A DNA stretch of 64,000 nt from contig OX940860.1 in assembly GCA_954871525.1 (NCBI GenBank), positions 26,506,001 to 26,570,000 on the forward strand, written 5' to 3'. Position numbers and translations under genes: made by a program. Shown piece by piece: positions 12,235 through 24,095 of this stretch; the first letter of the stretch is position 1; the number at the start of each line of letters is the position of its first letter. Source of the DNA: Parietaria judaica (lineage: Eukaryota > Streptophyta > Magnoliopsida > Rosales > Urticaceae). The notes under the pieces were generated by a model that searched no databases, was not told the origin of the DNA, and saw only the letters and a list, made by a program, of their open reading frames with translations.

Positions 12235-12740
12235 ATATACTATTTCATAATTTAAGTTACGAATTTATTCAATGTTTGTAATTTAATAGAAAATTCCATC
12301 ATTTCTAACTGTAATTTAAGTTACGAATTTTTAATAGAAAATTTCATCATTGTATTCGTAGTTTCAATTACGAATTATAATAGTATTGGTTGAAGTTAAG
12401 TTACGAATTGGAAGTGTAATTTAAATTACAAAATTTTAAATTAATTCAGTATACTTATAACAGTAATTTAAATTACGAATTTATAAAAGAAAATTCCTTC
12501 ATTAAATTCGTAATTTCAATTACGAATTATAATAGTTATACGTAACTGTAATTTAAGTTACGAATTTATAAAAGAAAATTCCTACATTGTATTCGTAGTA
12601 ATAGTAAGCTATAGGTTACAAAGTTATTACTGTATAACAATTGTAATTAAAGTTACGAAAACACTATACGTGTAATTGTAATTGAAAAAAAAAATATCAT
12701 TATAGTTACAAAATTGTAATAGCAGTTACAAAAATATCAT
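12235..12740. repeat. Degenerate tandem repeat, TTACGAATT motif
   Basis: Repeated imperfect units built on TAATTTAAGTTACGAATT and AAAGAAAATTCC, with frequent GTAATTTCAATTACGAA inverted versions. At least eight copies with variable spacing of roughly 40-60 bp. Non-coding. Confidence 0.7.
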
Positions 12741-12744
12741 TATA

Positions 12745-13075
12745 GTTACGAAAATGTAAGATCACAGAACGCCACGAACTCGAGCATTTGACAGACATTC
12801 TATCGAACATCTTGCGCGCATCTTTCAAGCTTCCACAATCTCCACACATTCCGATCAAACTCTCGCAAAATTCACGAACCGATCAAAACCAGAACGCTTC
12901 ACGAACTCATGAACTCGTTTTTCGATCTCCAAAGACTTTGAATCCGTATATCAATCCAAGAGAGCACGAAATACCTTGCGATCAGTTGAAACGCCTTGGC
13001 TCATGAAGCTCAAAGCCTCTTCGACCTTTCCCTCGGAGCAGAGAGCCATCAGATCCACGTTCTGCCCGGAGATTA
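12745..13075 (-). pseudogene. Pentatricopeptide-repeat (PPR) protein fragment
   Basis: On the minus strand the translation gives VDLMALCSEGKVEEALSF, then KSLEIEKRVHEFVKRSGF, then after a frame change MCGDCGSLKDARKMFDRM. These are typical of the N-terminal part of PLS-type PPR proteins that edit organellar RNA. The frame contains stop codons after the LLD residues and again before the shift, so it cannot encode a protein. It sits inside a candidate Pack-type element, which suggests capture and not an in-place decay. No flanking PPR exons are present. Confidence 0.75.
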
Positions 13076-14708
13076 TATGTGCGTTTTGTCGTCGTCTTGC
13101 AGCTTCCGGTGAGGCTTCCCGGTGGCGGTAGGGTGAAGACGATCGAACAATCGGGGAGAGAAGAGAGAGGTTGTCGACTAATTTTGGAGAGAAAGAGAGA
13201 TAATGAAAAGTTAAAATAAAAAGAGGTTTAGACTTAATTGCTGCAATTATTTTAAATTATTTTTTCCCTAAAAAATAACATAATATTGTAATTAAGAGGT
13301 GGAAGTTGTCAACCATAATTATAGGAAAAAAGAATTTCGAAATTAAAATATATAATTAATAATAATTAAACAAAAAATAATATTAATAACTAATATTAAG
13401 GGTAATATGGTCCAAACAAATTTTTTAGTGGGTATAAATTAGTTTTATGAAACTATGGGCATTTCTTTTAAAATTTATGTGTTTTTTTGGCATTTTGTGG
13501 GTTTTTCTATAATTTATTATATTATCAATGAAAAATTTACTTATGCTAATTAAAGTCTGGGACCTTACAAAATTTGTATTTTATCATGTATTAGTTTAAC
13601 GACTTGACTTAATGTAAGTAGTTTTGCCGTTATTTTCTTAAGTTGAATTTGTAATAATTAAAATTAGAGCAGAGAAGAAAAAGCTAAAAACCCTAAAACA
13701 TGATCTTCATCTTCTTCCCCATCATCCCCTGAAACTCAGCCGCTCGCTTCTCTTTCTCCGTCCATCGCTGTACTTTCTCTCTCTCTTCATTCTCCATAGA
13801 TTCGCGAGCTTCCTGAGCTCTCGAGGTACGTCTCCCTCTTGTTTTTTTCTCCATATTTTTGGGGTTTTAATCTCTCGTTCAACTGGTCAACGTTTCGTGC
13901 GTTTCGTTAGTCGATTGAATCTGTTGTTTTCAATTCTAGAACCCTGGTTTTGCATCTTTGTTGACGATATAGATTGTGGATGCTTTAGTGCTGAGTGTTG
14001 TAGCATACTGGATAGTGTGTACGAGTAACGGGAGGTTAAGCTACGGCATTGCAAACTTTAAATGAAGAACTAGTATTCGATTTCGTTCCCTTGTTTGAAA
14101 TGGGAACATTTTGGGTTTAATTTTGGATCATCTCTACGCAATTGAAGCTCGTTTCGTTTTCCGGATCTTCTCTCTCTCGTTGTGGATTTAGTACATGAAT
14201 TCCTTACGTAATTTAGTATATGAATGCTAAACTTTTTCTTTTACCGGTTTAGACGACGACATGTGTGTAATCGGGTCGTTGGTTTAAAGCTGTAACAAGA
14301 CTAATGATCATATTTTACGGGTTGCATTTGCCGGAAAATAAAAGGAACGCGTCTGGGTTTCCCTGTGGTGAAATTGCACGGTCATTTAGTTGCACAATCC
14401 ATGGTGAATTTCGTATGTTCTTTTAGGTATACATTGAAGTTGTATCATATCAAGTTGCAGCTTTTCATGGCTCATTAAAAGTTTTATAACGATTACAAAT
14501 TGCCCTGTCGGGTTATTCGTTAGACCCATTTATTGTCATTACGCTATTTTTATTTTCTTTCATTGTCATACCTTTACGCTATTTATTGTCAAGGCGCTCA
14601 CTGTTAGACGCTCACTGTAGTTGATGTGCTCTTTTTTATCCCTTTTTTTAATAATCAATTGACAAGTACCCTTCTGCAGGTTTTGGGGCTTGGTTTTGCT
14701 TTAGTTTA

Positions 14709-14744
14709 ATGAAACTGGACCACAATGGCGAATTATTCGGGTAA
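14709..14744 (+). promoter_or_regulatory. Upstream ORF overlapping the TAF15-like start codon
   Basis: An ATG 16 nt before the main start opens an 11-codon frame that runs through the main ATG (14725) in another frame and stops at 14742-14744. An overlapping uORF normally lowers translation of the main frame. It lies in the second, coding-start exon, after the leader intron 13826-14679, so it would be in the mature mRNA. Confidence 0.5.
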
Positions 14745-17700
14745 AGGCACTCCGTCAAATGGCTCTGTATACGTTTGCAACTTGCCTGACGGTACGGATG
14801 ATGACATGCTAGCGGAGCATTTCGGTACCATTGGGTTGATAAAGGTATGACCTTGGAGCAGGAACTTTACGATTACATTACATTTGAAATTGATCAATTT
14901 TCAACTTTGCTAACGTTTCCTTAACATTTTGCTTTGTACTCTACAGAAGGACAAGCGAACAGGCAGACCAAAAATATGGTTTTACCGAGATAAAGTGACA
15001 AACGAACCAAAAGGAGATGCGACTGTGACATATGAGGACCCACATGCTGCATTTGCTGCTGTTGAGTGGTTTAACAATAAGGATTTTCATGGTAACATCA
15101 TTGGAGTTCATATAGCGGAATCGAAAAACAAGGATGATCAAACGTATAACACGGTGGTAGAGCCGAGCCGTTTTGATCCGGTCCCAGATGCAATGGAAGA
15201 AAATCCTGAAGATATTAATGGTGGAGGAGGTGGTCGTGGTAGAGGGAGAGGTGATGGTTCGGGGAAGGCATGGCAACAAGATGGAGACTGGATATGTCCA
15301 AATACAAGGTCGGTGATGTGAGATTGGTGAGCAATACTTCTTGCTCCTTGGTCTTATTTTGTGTAGATATCTCATATCTCAACTAGGTTGTACTATCTCT
15401 ATAATATTGTGGAAAGATTAAAGATACAGCTATACTGTATACATATTTAATTCTTCTATATAGATAAATCATATCTTAAGCTCAACTAAATTGTATTTGT
15501 ATTTTATTTCTGTCTACATATAGACATTTTTGACAAATAATACAAGTAGAATCATTCAATTCTTGTATCGTAACATTTTGTTTCCAGCATAACGGTTATA
15601 TATAGGCTATGAAAACGAGTGCTCGCTTTATTCTTGCAGCAATTGTACCAATGTGAATTTTGCATTCCGTGGTGTGTGCAACCGATGTGGGACCGCTCGA
15701 CCGACCGGAGCATCGGGTGGTGGTTCATGGGGTGGTGGGCGGGGCAGGGGTCGCGCCCAAGACTCCGGTGAGGCTGCCAAATTTCCCGGGGCCGCCCCTG
15801 CAGGACTCTTTGGTCCTAATGACTGGAATTGTCCCATGTGAGTCTTCGTGCCACCATGTTCTGTTCTGTAATATACTATTCTATTTTTAATGATTTTAGG
15901 AATTTTATCATGATTTTTAGTTGCAGTGAGTGTTGATGGAGCATAATAGAACATTCATATTACCCTCTGAAAAAAATAATTTAAACTAGGAATTATTTTA
16001 TTCTACCGTCTTTTCTTCCGCTTGTCTGCTTCTTTGGCGGAACATAGTAAACTTTCATATTACCTCTGTCAGAAATATCAACTTAGGTATTACATTTTTT
16101 ACCATCATCTCTTTTCCGAATCGCAACAAATTATCTTAAACATGGTTATTGTTATGTTACCATTTGAAAGAGTAGATCTGATAGGACTCGGTGACTAATT
16201 CAATAACCAAACCGGAAACTCTACAATGTTATGGTTTTTGATGGCTAACTGTAAATACCCGTAATGAAATAAGTACCGTGAATGACATAATAATACGCGT
16301 CGAACAAGATCATTGATCATTCTTCCAAACAATGCCGTTCGTAGACCCTTGGCGTATTGTCTGGTCATATTGTATGTGTTCCAATGTTGGAAAGATACGT
16401 TACTCTTGTATACTTATGAGTTGAGTTGTGGTTGCATTTCTCATGTTGCTTCTCTGCTTTCTTATTTGTTGTAAGGTGCGGCAATATCAATTGGGCAAAG
16501 CGGACAAAATGCAATATATGCAACACAAATAGACCGGGGCACAACGAGGGTGGTGTAAGGTATCATCATCCCATGGTTAGTTTGCCTTTTTATTTCCTTC
16601 GAAATTTAGTCTTTTCTCCGTAAGAACATTTTGGCAGTAGGAAATGTCGTATTGATGTCAAGGAACGGCGATTTCTCTAGAAAACTAGTAAAGCACTGTG
16701 AAGATATTAAATAAGGAACAGATGAGATCATCTAAGTAATTGATATCGTTTTGCTTTTTGCAAATATTTAGAACAAAAGAAAGTACCTATAAGTTTATAA
16801 CTTTGAAGAATTTAGAGTGTTTATTTTTTGCGATTTCTGTTTCTTTTTTTTTTCTTGAATTTTAAAATCGCATAAAATATCTGTCACTAATTCCTAGTGA
16901 CGCAAATAATATCCGATTTAATATGCTTTAATGCATAAGGCTGGCTCATATTTCTTAATTATGCTTCGTGCCCTTAAATCAATGTGGCAGAGGAGGACGT
17001 GGTGGAGGCTACAAAGAGCTTGATGAGGAAGAACTCGAAGAAACTAAACGTCGCCGACGAGAGGCGGAAGCGGTAACAAATATTTATTTAAACATGGATC
17101 CTTTTGTAAATATTGATCATGTTAAGTTAATTAGTGTAATTATATCCAATTAGATATCCTTAATTAATATTTTTGTGATTAATCGCAAAAACCTTTATTT
17201 AGAGTAGCTTTCTCTATTTTTCCTGATAGCCTTATAATTGAATGTCAGGATGATGGTGAGCTATATGACGAATTTGGGAATCTCAAGAAAAAGTTCCGTG
17301 CAAAGACCCACCAAGCCGAAGCTGCAAGTACACTTCCCGGTGCGGGGCGTGCCGGGTGGGACGTGGAGGAATTAGGTACTGTTTAATTTGTGTAATTAAC
17401 TTCGGTACTTTTTTTGTTTGCAATTGGGCTCTTTATAGTTTATAAGACCTAAATTTAATATTGTTATTGTTACCCATTTTATTGTTATGATTTACCGCTT
17501 GCATATTTGCTCTTCATTTTTAGTTTTATTTTTCCGCTTAGGAGTTTCGTTTATTTAGTCTAGTTAGAATTAACTTATTCGATACTTACGCAACATTTAG
17601 TAGTAATTAGGTTATTTATAACTGTCTTGTTAAATTTTTTCATTTAAATTACTTAGCTATGTTTAAGTTAACAAATATTCAAATCGCCTAACTAGAAATT

Positions 17701-17994
17701 TATACAGGTGTTGTCGAGAAAGACAGCAGAGACAGGAGCAGAGAGAGAGAGAGAGAGGGAGAGATCGCGACGATAGATACGGTGGTCGCAATAGAGAAGC
17801 AGAAGATCGAGACCGCCACCGAAGCCGCAGTAAGGAATGGGACCGGGGAGGGAACCGTGACCGGGATTATAATCATGACCGGGATCGGGACTATGGCCGT
17901 GACCGGGACAGGGACCGAAACAGGTACCGCCATTGACAACGTTGCTCTCCAAGTATCGGTTCGGTTCGGCTTTGAAGGCGGTGTTGGAGGGTAA
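14725..17994 (+). CDS. TAF15: TAF15-like RNA-binding protein (RRM + two RanBP2 zinc fingers)
   Basis: Nuclear RNA-binding protein of the FET/TAF15 type, associated in plants with TFIID and RNA processing. Exons: 14725-14844, 14947-15308, 15640-15837, 16476-16559, 16991-17072, 17249-17375 and 17708-17994, plus a 5'-UTR exon ending at 13825. The order is RRM (about residues 13-100; VYVCNL and KGDATVTY as RNP2/RNP1), a glycine-arginine linker, zinc finger 1 (WICPNTSNC...CNRC), a second GR linker, zinc finger 2 (WNCPMC...CNIC), then a charged R/E/D tail. Finger 1 has five residues between its first two cysteines, one more than usual. The last exon enters as GVVEKDSRDRSRERERE, as expected for the family, but after the GA repeat at 17740-17763 the genomic frame leaves the expected arginine/aspartate tail, which lies open in another frame up to 17936. 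In the genomic frame the protein is about 419 aa. The RRM and fingers are unaffected. Confidence 0.9.
17740..17763 (+). repeat. (GA)n microsatellite in the TAF15-like coding tail
   Basis: A run of alternating AG with one GG interruption inside the last exon. The reading frame before it and the homologous arginine/aspartate-rich frame after it differ by one base. Expansion or contraction of this tract is therefore the probable cause of the altered tail. Confidence 0.8.
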
Positions 17995-17999
17995 CTGTT

Positions 18000-19049
18000 T
18001 TTGCCTGTGAAATCAGGAGTGGTGATGTGGAATTTGAGCTCGGATTTATGTTTGTTACATGTATTGGATTTAAATATGATTTGGGGTTACATAGTTATTT
18101 TTATTGAAACCCAGTTATGTATGTCTAGTATCACACATTTTTAGACCCTCTGTCTAGATTTTTGTGGTTTTCTTGTTTTAGTCATGTTCGTTTTGCGGCG
18201 TCTTCTCCAGCTAAAAAAAAAACAATGCAATTTATTAAAATATTATACAATGAAAAATTGCAATTTATGCGGAGCCCATGTATTAGTGTGAATAAAAAGA
18301 GAAGCGGTCAATAAAGAGGAGAGATTTTAAATATATGTATGAATAGTCATTTTAGCAATTACATTATAAGCTAAGTGTATATAGGGGGTAGCATTTGCGT
18401 TTCATGATATTAACATATTTAAACTAATGACTTATTGGAGATGTATGCGTTTCATGATATTTAAACCAGATGTATGATACTTAAATTTAATGACTTATTG
18501 GAGATGTATCTAGTGAAGTTAACGAGGCCAAACAATCTTGATTACACTGATGTACAATTTATATAGTATCACTTGAGTAGTTTTTATATATTTATTAAAA
18601 AATGTAAATAGAAAAAATAGGATCTTAAAATGCTTAAGGTTTTTTTGCACTGTACGAGAGAGCTGTCTAGGTGTCGACTTTAAACGGAAAAAATATCAAC
18701 ACAAAAACATGACGTTGAATACTTTTGCCGTTATTATTTAAGATTGAAGTCACACCGGAAATAAATTGCTAAAAGACCTCATTTGGATTTTGAATAAAAT
18801 CCATACCCTTAAGGGCAGTGGCCGAGAGGAGTATGGATTGGACAAAAAATCCAACTGAGGTCAAACAGCAAAAAAGCCCGTCACACCATCCCAATTAGCT
18901 ATACATTAAGTATTTTTGCCGCATTTAACCCTATCTCTCTCTTATGTTAACTTATTATTATATACCGAGTCTTAAGAGACTGTCGTTCGTTCCTTATTCG
19001 ACTAACACTAAAAGTGAATCTATAACTTCACTCTCTCTCTCTCTCGTTG
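18000..19049. other. Intergenic DNA between TAF15-like and THUMPD1-like genes
   Basis: Holds the 3' end of the TAF15-like transcript, a hairpin element (18775-18862) and, near 19020-19048, a CT-rich leader of the next gene. A short imperfect duplication around 18395-18510 repeats ATGACTTATTGGAGATGTAT. No additional gene. Confidence 0.55.
18775..18862. repeat. Short inverted-repeat hairpin (MITE-like)
   Basis: Arms of 32 nt at 18775-18806 and 18831-18862 begin and end with GACCTCA/TGAGGTC and pair over most of their length, with a 24-nt loop. Non-coding. No target duplication was confirmed. Confidence 0.6.
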
Positions 19050-22000
19050 ATGGCGGCTGAGAACAAACCCAAGTCCGGTTTCGCAGCCCGGAACTCCAAG
19101 AAGGGCAGGCAACGATATCTCCCTCACAACGTCTCTCTCTCTCTCTCTCTCTCCACGATTTTGAATAGCTTTTGAAGCTTCTGTCTTTGAATTGATTCGA
19201 TTCTCACTCTTTGGTGTTATTAATGGCAGAAAGCGGTGAAGAAGAAGGGTTCGTACCCACTGAGGCCAGGAGTTCAAGGCTTCTTCATGACCTGTGACGG
19301 AGGCAGAGAACGCCAAGCCTGTCAGGAAGCCATCGATGTTATCGACACTGTATGTCTATATATATATATGTATACTTTCTTCTGTGAATTTCGCTTGCAC
19401 TTGTTTCTATTAGCTTCTAGTTGTCTCTTTCGATGATTACTGCTTAATTTCGATGATAAATATTGGCTTCGACCAATTAGTTGTTGAAATGGGAAATTCA
19501 AAAGGGGAAAAATTCGTTTGGATAATTAGGTTGAATGACCGCATCGTGGCGGAAAAAAAGACAAGGTGTGGAAAAATAATATGAACCGAGCAGAGCTGCA
19601 CCGTAACGGCACACGATAAACCAATCGGGTCTCCGTGAGGTGATGAGAACCCGGAAACTGTATTCCCCACAAAACCCGCATTTCCTTCGAAAGCAAGGCA
19701 ATATTTGATTAGAGATGACAAAACCAAACATGGCTGCTCACAAACCCTAGGCTCCAATAATAAGTGATTAGGTTCCTAATTCCTTAAGTATTGCTTATTA
19801 CCAAAATAACCCTTTTTAGTTCTGAAAGTATAAGGAAAAGACGAAAAAGGACATAAGTAAAAGCTAAGTGACATCTTTGCCCTTTGTTGGTACGTATGTA
19901 CCGTGGTCTTATCGGAAAACTTATTTACTTGTTTTTGCCAATTCCATTGTTATAAAGAGGGATCACCAACTTAGTCATTTTGTTTTGGTGTGGTTAATCC
20001 CGGAGCATCACCCGTTCTTCACCGTCAGAGCTTTTTTGCTTCGGTTGTTCTACATAGTTCGAGCTGGTTTTGATATTAGGCGGTGAATGATGATCGAATA
20101 AAAACTTTTTGTTACGTATAAATCTTACTGTTTTTCTGATTGAGAAAGTGCGTCAATGTCGATTGTTTGTTTTCCTATATATTTTTACATGTATATATGT
20201 CATATGTTTTTTTCGGTTTTCCTATACTTGCGTTGTTGCCTTGCAGTATCTCGAGGAGTTAGTTGATGGGAAAGATGCCAATGGAAAGCCTTCAGAGAAA
20301 CCTAGTAAGCCTGCAAACAAGAAGATTACATTTTCATATTCAGATTCAGATTCCGGTAGTGATGACGAAGAGGATGAAAACCATGAAGAGGAAAAAGACA
20401 ATGTAAAGACGGAGGAAGAGAACAAATCAGAAATTCCCAAAGAGGACAATGCTGGTAATGAAGCAGAACAAATTGAGAATAAAGAAGATGAGAAAAGTCA
20501 CGAAACAAAAGAAAATGAAGTCAAAGAACCGCCAGCGAAGAAGCAGTGTTTAGATAAAGATGTGTCAGAATTGATCCCCGAGAAAGTTGAAGAAAAATCT
20601 ATCGATAAGCTAATCGAGGAAGAATTCAAAGAACTCGGGGATAAAAATAAGGTAAATTGCAATTTTTTGAGTCATTTAATATCTATTTATTATTTCATTA
20701 GTGTATAAGTCGGATTTTATCGTTTGCAGTTTTGTCGAATTGTTACGTACTATATTCTTATTAGGAGTAGCTTTACCGAAGAAAATGGTACTCTATCATC
20801 AAAATATAATTTTTTTCCTGGCTAATCAAAGTCTCACTTATCCTTTTGAATCAAAATGAGCTATCACTTCGAATCGCGTCACCATAAATTTCGGGTTTCG
20901 AAATTTATCATGGCTCGTGGAAGATCTTTAGCTTATATTGTGTTATTCTTTCTTCGTAAAAGCCAAAAGAGGAGACTAATATTTAGGTATATATTAACTA
21001 CTCTAATAAATGTCATGTTCATTACAGAGGCGCTTCTTCCACCTTGATACGGGATGTAACGGTGTCATCTTTGTGCAAATGAAGAAGAAAGACGGCGATC
21101 CAAGCCCCAAAGATATCGTGCAACATATGATGACATCACTTTCTGTCACAAAGAAACACGTATCAAGGTTTTTATTTTTGCCAAGTCATAATTTTAAGAT
21201 CAAGAGTGGATGGAAATTGTTGCTTTAAGCTAACAGATATATATTTTTTCATTTCAAATTTAGGTTTATCTTGAGAATATTACCAGTTGAAGTGTCGTGC
21301 TATGCTTCGGAAGAAGAGATTTCAAAAGCCATTGTACCTCTTGTTGAAAAGTACTTTCCTACCGAAACTGAGAGTCCGGAAAAGGCGAGTTCACCAATTT
21401 TCTTTCCGCATATGTTATCATTACCTTCTTTGTTTCATTGATGACCCCTTTAAACATATTTTCTTGTCACTAAATGATACACAAATATAGTGATAAGGGT
21501 TTTCAGTCATGACCTGGAGAAGCCAAAGAGAAACGAGATTACTTCATTGAAAAACGTAATCCCGGCCTCTAATTCAAGTGTTAGACTATGAAATTTCACT
21601 ATTCAAACACTTAACCTAGATTAGGCCTCTATATAGATTAGAAAAATTAATTCCAGAGTAAAATACCCTTAATACCCCTAATGACATAAAGACAAAATAT
21701 ACAGATTATTAGAACTCTTTCCTATTTCGCCGATCTAAGACTTCCATAGGAAAAGTAAACACTTATATCTGTATCTATTTCCATCTATGTGGACGTTCTC
21801 CGGATTTCTTGTTGAATTTTCAAACAATATTTTCTGATAATTGTATTAATCACTGTTACCGAAGCTTAAATCACACTTAAAGATTAACATATAAGACGCT
21901 AATTAACATATACATAAACATGGCGAGCCCTAATTACATGTGCAGTTTGCCGTCCTGTATGGAGCTCGTGCAAATACCGGGATTGATAGGATGAAAATTA

Positions 22001-22633
22001 TAAACACGGTTGCAAAAGCTGTTCCTGAACCGCATAAAGTTGATCTTACGAATCCCAGCAAGGGCATCGTAGTTGAAATAATCAAGGTAAAGATTCATTT
22101 TTTCTGGTTAAATTATGGTGCCTCTTTTGTCAAGCTTGAATGTCAAGTGTTAGAAATCCGGAAATTTTAGCATCTTTAGTTTCAGACATAGCTATAGAAA
22201 ACCATCAATATCTGCTTTAGTTTTTTTTAATACTCTTTATTCTTAGTTTTAGATTCAAACTTAGCAAAAATTTGCCTCCAATGTCTACTTTGATCATATT
22301 GTTGGGGTCTTTCTTTTCCTTTTCTTTTAGTCATGTTTTATAATCAGCTTTAAAAGATGATATGATTATTCAGCTGTTTTGCAAACTAGAAGGTATATTT
22401 TATCTAAAAACGAAACTTTATATTTTTTGTTAAGGTATTAAAAATGAATACTTCGCTAAAAATGAAACTACCGGTATAAATATAAAGATAATGTACCGAA
22501 TTAACAGCTCTCCTTTCTCTTAACTCTTCAGACTGTATGCTTGATCGGAGTCATCGAGAAGTACAAGGAGTTGGCCAAGTATAACCTGAGGCAACTCACT
22601 TCACCGACGCCCGCGTCGGAGCCTGCAACTTAA
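19050..22633 (+). CDS. THUMP-domain protein, THUMPD1/TAN1-like tRNA ac4C adaptor
   Basis: Adaptor that presents tRNA-Ser/Leu to the NAT10/Kre33 acetyltransferase for N4-acetylcytidine formation at position 12 (family knowledge). Exons: 19050-19130, 19230-19349, 20247-20651, 21028-21167, 21264-21384, 21946-22086 and 22532-22633; 369 aa. The N-terminal motif GVQGFFMTCDGGRE is family-typical. The third exon encodes a long acidic Lys/Glu-rich insert of about 115 residues (roughly 78-190), probably disordered. The THUMP domain follows, with the RRFFHLDTGCNGVIF start and the conserved EKFAVLYGARANTGIDRMK and KTVCLIGVIEKYKELAKYN blocks. The fifth intron must use a GC donor (AG|GCGAGT after 21384), because no GT donor keeps frame there. 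The first donor, AAC|GTCTCT, is weak. The CT-rich sequence before the ATG is a typical plant leader. Confidence 0.92.
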
Positions 22634-23339
22634 GCTAATTTCACTCTTGGAGGCAGGCTTATCCTGAAATTTTGTGGCATTAAGTAAATGAAGTCTAAAT
22701 CTTGTAAAACTATTTTCTGTTTTTATCAAGAATCAACTGGACAAGTTGGTGTTAAACGTCGTGAATCACTTCAACCGCCTTAACTTAGTGAAATAATTCG
22801 ATATATATTTTTTGATGTATGTCTGATTTGGCCGCATGAATCCCGACCTCCCGTCGCAAGTCACTTCATCATCACAAGGAATATATATGCATAAAATATT
22901 AGGACCCGGAATTTATGTGCGTTTACTGCTCCGAAAGAGATTGGAAGTCATCGCATACAAATGACTAATAAAAATTTGAAAAATACGGAGACCGGTCTCA
23001 GGTTGTTGAAGTCGAGTCGGGAGATTATATCTTCCAAGTTGAATGTTAGACTAGCTTGATTAGATCTCCGAGCTCTTAATTACAAAGCTTCATCTTTGTG
23101 AAGACTGATGAATGATTAAAATTGAACTGAAATTTAAACTTCTATTTATTTGTTAAAAAATTACGGATTTATGTTGAATTCACATGTATGATATTTTATG
23201 GGATATTAATGTTTGTTCTTTTATTTATTTGCTGAGAAAACTAGAGGATGCTTTTTTTTTTCTTTTTCTTTTTTAAAGATAATAATGGTTGGGTCTGAAA
23301 ATGTTTGTACATCAAATTGATATAGACGAGGAGTTTCAA
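22634..23339. other. Intergenic DNA downstream of the THUMPD1-like gene
   Basis: 3' flank; no gene, RNA or clear repeat seen. Confidence 0.5.
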
Positions 23340-23410
23340 TTAATAGCAAGTTGAGAGAAAAGTCAATTCTCGCCCCAAAAAGCACCAAACAAAGCTATAA
23401 ATTAGAGTTA

Positions 23411-23586
23411 GACTTGATATTGCTCTTATCGCGGCCGCTACTAGACCAACGATTTCCTTCACCTTCTTGGCGCGCCGATCCACTTCCGAATCGCTTTCCT
23501 CCGCGCCCATGTCCTCGGCCACGGCCATCACCGCCGTTTCCGCCGATCTTCTCTTTGTCATAACTCGAGTCACCGTTGTCGCTCTA
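23411..23586 (-). pseudogene. RGG-rich coding-like fragment (possible lone last exon)
   Basis: On the minus strand, after a possible acceptor TGTAG at 23587-23591, a frame reads SDNGDSSYDKEKIGG, then a run of GRGRGHGRGGKRF and SGRDKSN, to a stop near 23410. The local GC content is higher than the flanks and the composition is like the C-terminal RGG tail of an RNA-binding protein. No upstream exons are visible; the neighbouring DNA is a diverged non-coding duplication. I cannot name the parent gene. It may be a captured or orphaned terminal exon. Confidence 0.35.
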
Positions 23587-23589
23587 CAT

Positions 23590-24095
23590 CAACATGGAGA
23601 CTAATCTCACATCCTCAATGAGTATGGCTTATCTTCTCAAATTCAAACTGAAATGAGGCCCACTAATTAGTTAATAGATAATAGCGGCATAAGCACTCGT
23701 TATTTTATTTTATCGTGGCATAACAGCCGTAGTAACTACTTTGTTTTTGTTCGTGGGCATAACAACCGAGTTCGAGTTAATATTTCCAGTCAAAGTCTTT
23801 CACTATTTTGCGTCTCACCAAAACTCCGTTCCTGTTTTCAGTGATTTTTAAGTAGACTTGAAATCTCCGTCCATCCATGTTGAAGTAGTCTACTTCAACA
23901 TGGATGAAGACTAATCGCATCCTCACTTCACTGAGAACAGGCCAACTAATTAATTAATAACAATTAATTAATTAGTAACGGTTTAAGCACTCAATGTTTT
24001 TATATTTTTTAGGGGCATAACCTATTTTTCAGTCACAGTTTTCCCATTCTCACTATTTTGCATCACCGAAATTCTGTTCATTTTTTTAAGTGATT
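23590..24095. repeat. Diverged tandem duplication with a perfect palindrome
   Basis: The block at about 23590-23850 (CAACATGGAGACTAATC through CACTATTTTGCGTC to CAGTGATTTTTAAG) recurs in diverged form at about 23897-24095. Between them a palindrome with 17-nt arms and a 1-nt centre lies at 23872-23906 (CATCCATGTTGAAGTAG and its complement). Non-coding. Confidence 0.65.

Larger units (their letters stand above)
11605..13515. mobile_element. Gene-capturing element (Pack-type) with PPR fragment; borders approximate
   Basis: The two outer parts resemble each other in inverted orientation, sharing AAATGCCC blocks at 11616-11626 and 13455-13463, but the match is degenerate and no target duplication was resolved. 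The inside combines an AT-rich tandem-repeat block (12235-12740) with a broken host gene fragment of the PPR family. That is the usual makeup of a Pack-type transposon. The alternative is a decayed PPR pseudogene flanked by unrelated repeats. Confidence 0.45.

Noticed and set aside
19437..19757. Minus-strand gene in the second THUMPD1-like intron
   Set aside because: No conserved motif and no supporting exons; ordinary intron sequence.
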